Shown piece by piece: positions 1-7,083 of a stretch of DNA of 11,793 nt. Position numbers and translations under genes: made by a program. Source of the stretch: Thiomonas sp. (GTDB lineage Bacteria; Pseudomonadota; Gammaproteobacteria; Burkholderiales; Burkholderiaceae); contig DAIAZB010000640.1 in the NCBI GenBank assembly GCA_027443745.1, positions 1 to 11,793 of the forward strand, given 5' to 3'. A model generated the notes under the pieces. It did no database searches. It saw nothing but the letters and a program-made list of their open reading frames with translations, and was not told where the DNA came from. The stretch's first letter is position 1, and each line of letters begins with the position of its first letter.

Positions 1-166
1 CATGCACCTCCCCCTTGCTGCCGAAACCGGCCACGCCACGAAACACGGTGACACCGTGGACCTTGTGCTGTTCGTGCAGCAGCTTGAAGATTTCATGCAT
101 CAGGTTGTGGCCCTGCACCTTGTCGCCTTCCTTGATGTAGATGCGCGCCATCGTGACGGTTTTCAT
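1..166 (-). CDS. DUF190 family protein, N-terminal part (cut by window edge)
   Basis: The visible 55 residues begin MKTVTMARIYIKEGDK and continue with a helix (HNLMHEIFKLLHEQHKVHG) and the segment VTVFRGVAGFGSKGEVH. This is the pattern of the DUF190 family, small PII-like soluble proteins often encoded beside crcB/fluC. The start at 166 is chosen because a GGGAG Shine-Dalgarno lies 8 bases upstream, inside the 3' end of the preceding fluC. The gene starts 3 bases after that fluC stop, so the two are almost certainly translated from the same mRNA. A second in-frame ATG lies five codons in. The biochemical role of DUF190 proteins is not established; a regulatory or accessory role in fluoride export is inference from the neighbourhood. 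The C-terminal half is outside the window. Confidence 0.85.
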   Translation of the reverse strand, partial: MKTVTMARIYIKEGDKVQGHNLMHEIFKLLHEQHKVHGVTVFRGVAGFGSKGEVH

Positions 167-169
167 GGG

Positions 170-547
170 TCAGACTCCCAGGTTGTGTGAAAGATAGGCG
201 CCGAGCGCCGTGCCCAGCATGGACAGCAAGACGGACAGAATCACGTAAAGCCCGGCTTTGGCCGCTTCGCCGTTTTCAATCAGATTCAGTGTTTCCAACG
301 AAAAGGTGGAAAACGTGGTGTAGGTGCCGACGCCGCCCGTGAGGATGCCAGTGCGCATGGCCGGGCTGATGGCGGCATATTTCAGGGTTTCATAAAACAG
401 GAAGCCCATCAGGAACGAGCCGACGATATTGATCGACAGGGTGGCGAAGGGGAACGACCGCCCCAGCGCGCGCTGCACGACGATGGTGTGTCCGTAGCGG
501 CTGAAAGCGCCGATGAGCGCGAAGATCGCGATGTAGAGGAATGTCAT
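170..547 (-). CDS. fluC: Fluoride channel FluC/CrcB, second tandem copy
   Basis: A 125-residue, four-helix membrane protein of normal length for the FluC (CrcB) family. These proteins form dual-topology dimers that let fluoride leave the cytoplasm through the inner membrane. Family marks are present: R17 in the first helix, the SINIVGSFLMGF segment with N40, and the GTYTTFSTFS motif (74-83), which carries the fluoride-lining Phe and Thr/Ser residues and the break near the central sodium site. It starts 16 bases after the stop of the first fluC copy and ends 3 bases before the DUF190 start. The upstream sequence has only a modest GGGA ribosome site. By eye it is about 60 percent identical to its neighbour, with no gaps over the first 100 residues, so it is a tandem duplicate. 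Whether the pair forms homodimers or a heterodimer cannot be told from sequence. Confidence 0.95.
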   Translation of the reverse strand: MTFLYIAIFALIGAFSRYGHTIVVQRALGRSFPFATLSINIVGSFLMGFLFYETLKYAAISPAMRTGILTGGVGTYTTFSTFSLETLNLIENGEAAKAGLYVILSVLLSMLGTALGAYLSHNLGV

Positions 548-563
548 CGAAGTGTCCCGCCGC

Positions 564-950
564 TCAGGAGTCGGTGAATTGCAGATGGCGCGACAGATAG
601 GCGCCGAAGAACGCGGCGGCGACCGAGAACACCACGGACGCGCCGATATAGAGTCCGGACAGGATGAAGTGCCCGAGTTCGAGCAGATGGATGGCTTCGA
701 TGGAGAAGGTGGAAAACGTGGTGTAGGTGCCGAGGCCGCCGGTGAGAATGCCTGTGCGCAGCTCCGGGCTGACGTTGATGCGCTCCAGCGTTTCGAAAAA
801 CAGGAAGCCCATCAGGAACGACCCCAGCACATTGATCGACAAGGTGGCGAACGGAAAGGCGTCGCCGAGCACGCCCTGCACCACGAGAGACTGCCCATAC
901 CGGGCGAACGCGCCCAGGATGGCGAAAACAGCGATGTACACGGAAACCAT
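564..950 (-). CDS. fluC: Fluoride channel FluC/CrcB, first tandem copy
   Basis: A 128-residue four-helix membrane protein of the FluC/CrcB fluoride channel family. Key marks are R17, SINVLGSFLMGF with N40, and GTYTTFSTFS at 74-83, all at the same positions as in the second copy. The ATG at 950 has an AGGA Shine-Dalgarno 6 bases upstream. It is the first gene after the 138-base gap that follows the hyfB-like gene and shares its strand, so it is either a distal gene of the fluoride-riboswitch operon or has its own weak promoter in the gap. Expected role: passive, potential-driven efflux of fluoride from the cytoplasm. I saw no separate riboswitch directly in front of it. Confidence 0.95.
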   Translation of the reverse strand: MVSVYIAVFAILGAFARYGQSLVVQGVLGDAFPFATLSINVLGSFLMGFLFFETLERINVSPELRTGILTGGLGTYTTFSTFSIEAIHLLELGHFILSGLYIGASVVFSVAAAFFGAYLSRHLQFTDS

Positions 951-980
951 GAAACGTCCTGGAAATCAAGAAAGAGTGGG

Positions 981-1024
981 TCGTGCCGCGGTGTAGGCTC
1001 GGTGCGCGGCCCGAAGCGGCACGA
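981..1024. repeat. 9-bp perfect inverted repeat in the gap between hyfB-like and fluC genes
   Basis: TCGTGCCGC at 981-989 is matched exactly by GCGGCACGA at 1016-1024, with 26 bases between. It lies in the only long gap (951-1088) of the leftward unit. No T-run follows on either strand, so it is not a standard intrinsic terminator. On the minus strand it would form just upstream of the fluC ribosome site and could be an mRNA processing, stabilising or partial-termination structure. Nothing else recognisable was seen in the gap. Confidence 0.45.
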
Positions 1025-1088
1025 CGGCAACCGGGATTGTTGTTGTTTTCTCGGGGGCGGGTGGCTCGCGGCGGTTGTTGCGCGCGCA

Positions 1089-3095
1089 TCAGGTTGGCGG
1101 CGTCCACACCAGGACCAGCCCGAACACCAGCACGAGAAGGATGCCGATGTAGGCGAGATAGGCGTTCATCAGGCCGTTCTGCAGAAAACGCAATCGGCGC
1201 GCCAGCCACTCCACCGTATGTACCGCCGGGGTGAACAGCAGAGCGCCGAACATGGGGGCTTGCGAATAGCTGAACTGCAGTTCCTTGAGAAAGTAGGGCT
1301 TGCCTTCGAACTGTCGTGCCACGGCGTTGTGGGGACGATAGACAAAGTTGTAGAACACACGCATCGCGTTGGAGAACGACAGCGCGGTGGTCGCTCCGGC
1401 GTGGGCGGCATAGTTTTCGCCGACGCACCACAGCGGCGCGCGGCGCACCGCAAAGCGCCTGCGGCCCCAGACCAGCCAGAGTGGCAACAGCGCCAACAGC
1501 GGCACGGCCAGCACCAGCATGGCCGGGGAGATGAAGGCAAACCCGGCCGACAGCGGCACCAGCAGCCAGCCGTGGGTCATCTGCCGTGCAGCGTCCGCGG
1601 CGGGCCACGCGGCCTGTTGCATCAGCGGCAGCCACCACACCAGGGTCACGGCGAACACCGGCACGGCCAGGCCGGTGATGAGCACGGAGAGCGTTTGCAA
1701 TGCCGTCAGTTCCGCCTGGTGTTTGCGATGTTGCGCGGCGTGCTCCTCGTTCTGTCCCAGCAGTCCGACGCCGAACAGCTTGGTCATGGTCGCCAGGGCG
1801 ATCGCGGCGGTCAGCGCCAAGCCTGCCCCGGCCAGCGCCAGGGCGATGCGCGAGCCGTCGCCTTTCAAGGTGAAGTCGTGGAACAGGGCCTGGAACAAAT
1901 ACCACTCGCTCACAAAGCCGGCGGTGGGTGGCATGGCGGCCAGGCTCATGGCCGCGAACACCGCGCCCAGGCCGAGGGTGAGTGGTGCATGGCGCAGGAT
2001 GGCGCTTTGGCGCAGATGATGGTTGCCCTGCAGCGCGGCGGCTGAATCGGCCGTGAGAAACAGGCTGCCCTTGGCCAGGCTGTGGCCCATGAGGTGAAGC
2101 ATGCCCACCGTCCAGGCCAGCGCCGACAGCATGTCCTGGCCACCGGCGCGGAAAATCAGCGCCGCGCCCAGCGCGGTCACCGCAACCCCGGCGTTCTCGG
2201 CGGAGGAAAACGCCAGCAGGCGTCGCCAGTCGCTTTGCTGGAAGGCGTAGAGGATGGCGAGAATGGCGGTGAACGTGCCCGCCGCCAGCACCACCACACC
2301 GAAGCCCGCCAGCCAGGGCGGGTTGCCCGTCCATTGCAGCAGCGCACGACCCAGCGCGAAGTAGGCGGCGTTCAGGACGATGCCCGACATGAGCGCGCCG
2401 GTGGAGCCGCTGCCGCTGCCGTAAGCCCCCGGATACCACTCGTAAAACGGCAGCAGCCCGAGCTTGGCGCCGAAGCCCGCCAGCCACAGCAGGCCGAGGA
2501 CAATGGCCGGGGCCACGCCCCATCCGGTCCACCGCAGGGCGTAGGTGCCGAAGGCCAGACTCGGCCCCAGCATCAACACCGCCAGCAGCAAGGCCACGCC
2601 ACCCACTTCCAGCAGCGCGAGCATGAACAGGTTGTCGCGCCCGGCCTGCACGCTGCGATGATCCGCCAGCAGCATGAGCGCGCCGCCGAACCCCATCACC
2701 TCCCAGGCGATGAGAAAACTCGCACCGTCTTGCAGGCCGTACACGCCTAAAGCGCCGAGCAGCGACAGCGCCGCGCCTGCGGCCCAGCCGCGTGTGTGCC
2801 TGGTGCCGCCGCGCAAGGATGCAAAAAAGGCGGGCAGCAGCGCGGGCAGCATCAGCCACAGCGCGGCGGCATCGGGGTGGAAGATGACGGGGTCATCGCC
2901 GAGTTGCAGCACGGCCCGCCCCGCGCTACCGCCGGGCAGGCCCCACAGCGCGCCGACGGCGGCGAGCGCGCAGCCCAGCGCGAGAAGCAAGCGGGGCAGA
3001 GCCGTACCCAAGAACAGATCGGCACGAAGCGCCAGCACCCAGGCCAGCGCGGCCAGGCCGAAGGCGGTCAGCGCGATGGCATCAGGCGTGTTCAT
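1089..3095 (-). CDS. hyfB: HyfB-like antiporter/proton channel subunit of a hydrogenase-4-related complex
   Basis: A 668-residue polytopic membrane protein of the NuoL/M/N and Mrp antiporter family, closest in shape to HyfB/HycC. Residues of the proton path can be seen: E132 in FLIAWEVMGFGG, K211 in GFGAKLGLLPFYEWYP, the DWRRLLAFSSAENAG segment (289-303), K342 in LMGHSLAKGSLF, and E397 in AAMPPTAGFVSEW. The C-terminal third has the HyfB-type segment with LWCVGENY (555-562) and a long helix-rich tail rather than the lateral helix of NuoL. The start at 3095 has GAGG 5 bases upstream and overlaps the end of the iron-sulfur fusion gene by 14 bases, which suggests translational coupling. Expected role: ion translocation through the inner membrane, driven by the peripheral arm encoded just upstream. 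It is the last complex gene before fluC. Confidence 0.9.
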   Translation of the reverse strand: MNTPDAIALTAFGLAALAWVLALRADLFLGTALPRLLLALGCALAAVGALWGLPGGSAGRAVLQLGDDPVIFHPDAAALWLMLPALLPAFFASLRGGTRHTRGWAAGAALSLLGALGVYGLQDGASFLIAWEVMGFGGALMLLADHRSVQAGRDNLFMLALLEVGGVALLLAVLMLGPSLAFGTYALRWTGWGVAPAIVLGLLWLAGFGAKLGLLPFYEWYPGAYGSGSGSTGALMSGIVLNAAYFALGRALLQWTGNPPWLAGFGVVVLAAGTFTAILAILYAFQQSDWRRLLAFSSAENAGVAVTALGAALIFRAGGQDMLSALAWTVGMLHLMGHSLAKGSLFLTADSAAALQGNHHLRQSAILRHAPLTLGLGAVFAAMSLAAMPPTAGFVSEWYLFQALFHDFTLKGDGSRIALALAGAGLALTAAIALATMTKLFGVGLLGQNEEHAAQHRKHQAELTALQTLSVLITGLAVPVFAVTLVWWLPLMQQAAWPAADAARQMTHGWLLVPLSAGFAFISPAMLVLAVPLLALLPLWLVWGRRRFAVRRAPLWCVGENYAAHAGATTALSFSNAMRVFYNFVYRPHNAVARQFEGKPYFLKELQFSYSQAPMFGALLFTPAVHTVEWLARRLRFLQNGLMNAYLAYIGILLVLVFGLVLVWTPPT

Positions 3096-3972
3096 GCTGG
3101 CCTCGATGGACGCGCTGCGGCCGGCGTTGCAGCAGCATCAGCAGTGCTTCGATCAGCGCGGCCGGGTTGGGCGGGCAGCCGGGCAGCCATACATCCACCG
3201 GCAGGATGCCCTCCAGCCCCTGATGGCAGGCGTAGCCGCCACCATTGGTGCCGCCGCCGGTGGCGCAGGTCCCGGCAGCCATCACCCAGCGGGGTTGCGG
3301 CATGGCCTCATAGGTGCGCAGCAGCGGCTCGCGCATCGCGGCAGTGACGGGGCCGGTGACCAGCAGCAGATCGGCGAAACGCGGCGATGGGGTGAAGAAC
3401 ACCCCCAGCCGGTGCAGGTTGTAGAAGGGGTTGAGCAGGGCTTGCAGCTCGCTCTCGCAGCCATTGCACGAGCCGGCATCGACGTGGCGGACGTGCAGGC
3501 TCTTGCCGAAGATTTTGAGTTCCCGCGTGAGCGCTTGTTCGTTCGAGTCTCCCCCTCCCGACCTCGCCCACGTGGTGGTGGATAAGTGGTCCCCTCCCTC
3601 CCCACGCTGTGGGGAGGGAGGGGGTGTGGAGGTTTCTACCAAACCCCGATTCAACAAATCCGCCTTGTCGCGCACGCCGAATGCCCAGTCGTGGCTGATG
3701 CTGAACGCCCCCGCGGGGCAGACCTCGGTGCAAAGCTGGCAGCCGACGCAGCGGGCATAGTCGAGTCGCACCTGCTGGCCAGCATCGACCCCAATGGCGG
3801 AGGCTGGACATGCGGCGACACAATCGTTGCAGCCGCTCTGCGTCGCGTTGCAGCGCGTCGCGTCGAAACGTGGCAGACCGAGTACGCCCTCCTGCCCGTC
3901 GGGGCCGGGGCGCTGCGGCCAGGGGGTGGTGGCGCGGCCTTTTTGGAGGCCAAACCAGGTCCAGACGGGCAT
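3082..3972 (-). CDS. Fused iron-sulfur subunit: HyfH-like ferredoxin domain plus HyfI/NuoB-like small subunit
   Basis: The start is taken at 3972 (MPVWTWFG...), where AAAGGAG lies 7 bases upstream; an ATG nine codons earlier (3999) would overlap the hyfG-like gene and lacks such a site. This gives 296 residues. The N-terminal domain holds two 4Fe-4S motifs: C41, C48, C51, C55 (first Cys at unusual spacing, then CNDCVAACP) and the canonical CVGCQLCTEVCP (C75, C78, C81, C85). After a low-complexity linker (about 115-150) comes a NuoB/HyfI domain with CNGCES (C169, C172), C236 in AAGTCATGGG and C266 in LPGCPP, the full ligand set of the proximal cluster. E. coli makes these as two proteins, HyfH and HyfI; here one polypeptide joins them. 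It would pass electrons between the HyfG-like subunit and an unknown partner on the cytoplasmic face. The linker contains an in-frame palindromic repeat (3591-3623). The C-terminal tail is Arg/His-rich. Confidence 0.9.
   Translation of the reverse strand: MPVWTWFGLQKGRATTPWPQRPGPDGQEGVLGLPRFDATRCNATQSGCNDCVAACPASAIGVDAGQQVRLDYARCVGCQLCTEVCPAGAFSISHDWAFGVRDKADLLNRGLVETSTPPPSPQRGEGGDHLSTTTWARSGGGDSNEQALTRELKIFGKSLHVRHVDAGSCNGCESELQALLNPFYNLHRLGVFFTPSPRFADLLLVTGPVTAAMREPLLRTYEAMPQPRWVMAAGTCATGGGTNGGGYACHQGLEGILPVDVWLPGCPPNPAALIEALLMLLQRRPQRVHRGQHEHA
3591..3623. repeat. 15-bp perfect palindrome with 3-base loop inside a coding region
   Basis: CCCCTCCCTCCCCAC (3591-3605) pairs perfectly with GTGGGGAGGGAGGGG (3609-3623) around a GCT loop. 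Flanking sequence is also C-rich and low in complexity (from 3549, and an 8-base CCACGTGG palindrome near 3568). It lies within the fused iron-sulfur gene and is read as ...TPPPSPQRGEGG... between the ferredoxin and NuoB-like domains. The sequence has the look of the REP-like palindromes scattered between genes in many GC-rich proteobacterial genomes. No second copy is in this window. Confidence 0.7.
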
Positions 3973-3985
3973 GGTCGTTCTCCTT

Positions 3986-5506
3986 TCAGCGGTCGGCACC
4001 GGCGACGGACAGGCCGAAGCTGGCTTCGTTGATGGCGTAATCCATCATGTTGCTGTCCTCCACGGTGAAGGGAAACACCCGCCAGTTGGAAAACGACGGG
4101 TCTTTGATCTTGACGCGCTGCAGTCGGGTGCGGCTTTCATCCAGATGAACCGCGTAGAGCAGCCCGCCGCGCGTGCCCTCCCCCCAGCCCAGGCCTTCGC
4201 CTTGCGGGTCGGGCCCCTCCATCACGTCGCAGCGCAGCACCGGACCGGGCTTGACGCGGCCGATGGTCTGGCGAATGATGGCCAGCGACTCGCGGATCTC
4301 CGCCATGCGCACCAGCGAACGGGCATGGGCGTCGCCGACTTGTTGCACCGGCACGGAGAAGCGCACCTTGCCGTAGTTGGCGTAAGGATGGTCGCGTCGC
4401 AGATCGCGGTCGAGGTCGCTGGCGCGCTCGACCGGGCCGGTGGCGCCCTGGTCGAAGGCCACCTGGCGCAGCAGCACGCCGGTGGTCATCAGCCGGTCGA
4501 GGTGGCTGCGGGTGTTTTCAAGGCGCTGCAGATAGCTGGCGATGTCGTCGGTGACGGTGTCGAGCGCGGCGTCCAGGCCGCTCACATCGAGGTCGCGGCG
4601 CAACCCGCCGGGGGTAATGAGGCCGCGCAAAAACCTGCTGCCAGTGAGTTTGCCGTTGATCTGCTTGAGCCGTTCTTCGAGCAGATGGCCCTCGGCCTCG
4701 CCGACCTTCAGCGTGGTGGTTTTGGACAGGTGGCCGAGATAGTGCAGATGGTTGTAGAGCCGCTCCAGTTCGGCCAGGATGACGCGCAGGTAGCGTGCCC
4801 GCGCCGGGGCGCGCCAGCCCATCGCACCCTCCACTGCCTGGGCGTAGGCCAGCGCATGGGCCACCGAGTCGATGCCGCTGACGCGCTCGGCCAGCACCGC
4901 GCCTGCGCGCAATGTCTGGGTCTGAAACCGTGCCTCCATCGCCCGGTGCTTGTAGAACAAACGCGGGTGATAGTGCAGGATGCCTTCGCCGATGTAGAAG
5001 AACAGGAACTGCGCTGATTCGACGATGTCGGCCCGCACCGGGCCGAAGGGCAGGCGCTGGATGTCCGGCCCCAAGACCAGCGGCACGATGGGCGGTTGCG
5101 GGGTGAAGTCGAGAGCCGCGGCATGGATGTCGAAACCATGCGCAAGTGGTGCAGGTTGGCGCGGCATGCCTTCATGCAGCACCAGCGGGTTGGGTTCGGG
5201 GTGGCCGTCGAACTGCAGGCCGTACAGGTCCATCATTTCGCGCTCGTACCAGCCCAGCAGTGTCAGCTTGTTGGCCAGCGAGGGCAGGGTGTGGTCTTGC
5301 GGGCGCACGCGCCAAACCTTGTAGGGCTGCTTGGCGCCCTGGCTGAGCACGTACACCACATCCATGCTGCCATCGGCGCAGCCGTAGGCATAGGCCATCT
5401 GCATGCGGCCGTGGGCGCTGGGGGTGTCGCCCAGATCGGTGAGCAGGCTGTCGGTGGCGGCAGGCAACTCTGCAGGGCTCAGGCGGATGATGTCGCAGTG
5501 GCGCAT
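3986..5506 (-). CDS. hyfG: HyfG-like large subunit (NuoC-NuoD fusion) lacking the NiFe-binding cysteines
   Basis: A fusion of a 30-kDa-like domain (GWYEREMMDLYGL at 85-97, the NuoC signature region) and a 49-kDa/hydrogenase large-subunit domain (about 145-506), as in HyfG and HycE. Where hydrogenases have the first Ni ligand motif (ERxCGxC), this protein reads ERVSGIDSVAH (207-217): both Cys are replaced, by S210 and D213. The C-terminal motif that would be DPCxxC reads GLSVAGADR at the extreme C-terminus, again with no Cys. It therefore cannot hold a NiFe centre and belongs with Ehr or complex I-like proteins; its substrate is unknown. The start at 5506 (MRHCDII...) has only a weak GGA six bases upstream. 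An alternative ATG at 5542 would add 12 residues, but its purine-rich AAGAGGG directly abuts the ATG. It is followed 13 bases later by the iron-sulfur fusion gene. Confidence 0.88.
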   Translation of the reverse strand: MRHCDIIRLSPAELPAATDSLLTDLGDTPSAHGRMQMAYAYGCADGSMDVVYVLSQGAKQPYKVWRVRPQDHTLPSLANKLTLLGWYEREMMDLYGLQFDGHPEPNPLVLHEGMPRQPAPLAHGFDIHAAALDFTPQPPIVPLVLGPDIQRLPFGPVRADIVESAQFLFFYIGEGILHYHPRLFYKHRAMEARFQTQTLRAGAVLAERVSGIDSVAHALAYAQAVEGAMGWRAPARARYLRVILAELERLYNHLHYLGHLSKTTTLKVGEAEGHLLEERLKQINGKLTGSRFLRGLITPGGLRRDLDVSGLDAALDTVTDDIASYLQRLENTRSHLDRLMTTGVLLRQVAFDQGATGPVERASDLDRDLRRDHPYANYGKVRFSVPVQQVGDAHARSLVRMAEIRESLAIIRQTIGRVKPGPVLRCDVMEGPDPQGEGLGWGEGTRGGLLYAVHLDESRTRLQRVKIKDPSFSNWRVFPFTVEDSNMMDYAINEASFGLSVAGADR

Positions 5507-5539
5507 GTCAGTTCCGCACGGCCGTTCCGAAGGAAATGA

Positions 5540-5582
5540 CATCCCTCTTGGGGAGAAGTGAGCGTAGTGAGTCAGGGGGCTG
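5540..5582. repeat. Possible dispersed intergenic repeat between hyfF- and hyfG-like genes
   Basis: The short gap 5507-5589 holds a segment of the form CCCTCTTGGGGAGAAGTGAG followed by CGTAGTGAGTCAGGGGGCT, with two copies of GTGAG nine bases apart (5558-5562 and 5567-5571) and G/C blocks at both ends. It looks like the short repeats often found between genes in Burkholderiales genomes, but this is from memory of the pattern. It pushes the hyfG-like gene 83 bases away from its upstream neighbour and leaves that gene with a poor ribosome site. Confidence 0.35.
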
Positions 5583-5589
5583 TTTCACC

Positions 5590-7047
5590 TTACACCCCTC
5601 CCAGTTGCGCGGCGATGCCCGCCAGATGGTTCCAGATGGCGGGCAGCCACCACAGGCCGAGCAGCAGGATGGCGGCCAGCGCCACCGCCATCGGCGCCAC
5701 ATGCACGAACTTCAATTTCAGATGCGGCGCATGCTCCGGTCGCGAGCCGAAATACATGGCGCGGAAGTGGTTGAGGAAGCCGATGAAAATGACGATGAGC
5801 AGCACCGCCATCCACCACACCGCCCATGGGTTGGCGCTTTGCATGCCCGCGCGCAGGATGGTCAGCTCCGAGAGGAACAGTCCGAACGGCGGCGCCCCGG
5901 TGATGGCCACCGCCCCGGCCAGCCAGAGGGCGCCGCTGCGCGGAAAAAAGCGCAGCACGCGGCGGATGCGGTCGATGTCTTTGCTCTCGTAAGCATGCAT
6001 CATGTTGCCCGCGCCGAAGAACACCAGGCTCTTGGTGAGCGAGTGATTGAGCATGTGATAGAGCGCGCCGATCACCCCCAGCGGCCCGCCGAAGCCAAAG
6101 CCCAGCGCGATCACCCCCATGTGCTCCACGCTGGAGTAAGCCGCCAGGCGCTTGACAATGGTCTGGCGGCTGATGAACAGCGCCGCCTCCAGCAGGCTGA
6201 AGGCGCCCAGCACCACCAGCGCGGTGCGCGCCATGGTCTCGATGGCGGTGTGCTGCACGATCTGCAAATAGCGCACGATGCCCAGCATGGCGCAGTTGAG
6301 CAGCGCGCCCGACAGCATGGCCGAGACGGGTGCCGGGCCTTCGCTGTGCGCATCCGGCAGCCAGGTGTGCATGGGAGCCAGACCCACCTTGGTGCCGAAA
6401 CCCACCAGCACCAGCAGAAAGCTCAGCAGCAGCAACAGCGGTTCGGCCTTGGGGGCGATGAGGGCGAGATTGGCCCAGGTCATGGCGTACACCGGGCCGA
6501 GGATGAAGGTGCCGGCCCAGTAAAACAGCACCGTGCCCAGCAATGCCAGCCCCAGCCCTGCGGAGACGATGACGATGTACTTCCAGGCCGCTTCGATGCT
6601 TTCCGGCGCGCGCTGAAAGCCCACCAGAAAGGCGCTGACGATGGTCGTCAGGTCGATGGCGATCCAGTACAGGCCCGGGTTGTTCTGCGCCGGGGCGAAG
6701 AACATGGTCAGCGCGAACGCGGCGAACAGGGCGTAGAAGCGGTGCAGCCGCGCCTGCTCGCCGTGCATCCAGCGCATGTAGCCGATGGCGTAGACGCTGG
6801 CCAGCAGATAGACGATGGCCAGGCACAGCATGACCCACACGCCGAGGTCGTCGAGCAGCAGGCCGTGGTTCAGCGCGGTGATGGCCGTGCCGGGCGTGGC
6901 GACGAGCAGCACGATCACCAGGATGAGGTCGATGACCGCCGCGGCGAGGTTCAGCGCCTCGGCAATGCGGCTGCGGCGCGATGCCCAGCTCCCCACCGCC
7001 GCGAGCGCGGTGACAGCCCAGATCGCATACAAAGCATTCCAGATCAT
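5590..7047 (-). CDS. hyfF: HyfF-like antiporter/proton channel subunit
   Basis: A 485-residue membrane protein of the NuoL/M/N antiporter family, about the size of HyfF and NuoM, with some 14 predicted helices. Visible functional residues are K156 (AAWKYIVIV), K220 in GFGTKVGLAPMHTWLPDAH with H227, K299 before AAYSSVEHMG, K339 in HMLNHSLTKSLVFFGAGNMMHA, and E394 in GAPPFGLFLSEL. At the position of the helix-5 glutamate of this family there is D132 (LYWIAIDLTTIVSAFLVG), a conservative change. The start at 7047 has GGAG six bases upstream. It follows the hyfE-like gene by 36 bases. Together with the HyfB-like protein it gives the complex two antiporter-type channels; no HyfD-like third one is encoded here. 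Expected role: proton or sodium translocation in the inner membrane. Confidence 0.92.
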   Translation of the reverse strand: MIWNALYAIWAVTALAAVGSWASRRSRIAEALNLAAAVIDLILVIVLLVATPGTAITALNHGLLLDDLGVWVMLCLAIVYLLASVYAIGYMRWMHGEQARLHRFYALFAAFALTMFFAPAQNNPGLYWIAIDLTTIVSAFLVGFQRAPESIEAAWKYIVIVSAGLGLALLGTVLFYWAGTFILGPVYAMTWANLALIAPKAEPLLLLLSFLLVLVGFGTKVGLAPMHTWLPDAHSEGPAPVSAMLSGALLNCAMLGIVRYLQIVQHTAIETMARTALVVLGAFSLLEAALFISRQTIVKRLAAYSSVEHMGVIALGFGFGGPLGVIGALYHMLNHSLTKSLVFFGAGNMMHAYESKDIDRIRRVLRFFPRSGALWLAGAVAITGAPPFGLFLSELTILRAGMQSANPWAVWWMAVLLIVIFIGFLNHFRAMYFGSRPEHAPHLKLKFVHVAPMAVALAAILLLGLWWLPAIWNHLAGIAAQLGGV

Positions 7048-7083
7048 GCCTTGCTCCAGGTGCTGAGCAATGCACCCATCGCC

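Noticed and set aside
951..1088. A second fluoride riboswitch directly before fluC
   Set aside because: The minus-strand sequence has ACAACCGCC-like and CCTAC fragments but lacks the GGCGAUGG start, the pseudoknot halves and UGAUGACUCCUAC.
552..2045. Long plus-strand open frame (497 codons) across fluC and hyfB-like genes
   Set aside because: It is antisense to well-supported genes, has a Gln/Arg/His/Gly-rich composition typical of GC-rich shadow frames, and no recognisable domain.
544..2859. 771-codon minus-strand open frame
   Set aside because: It runs in another frame across the HyfB-like and FluC genes, is Arg/Ala-rich without membrane helices, and has no family pattern.
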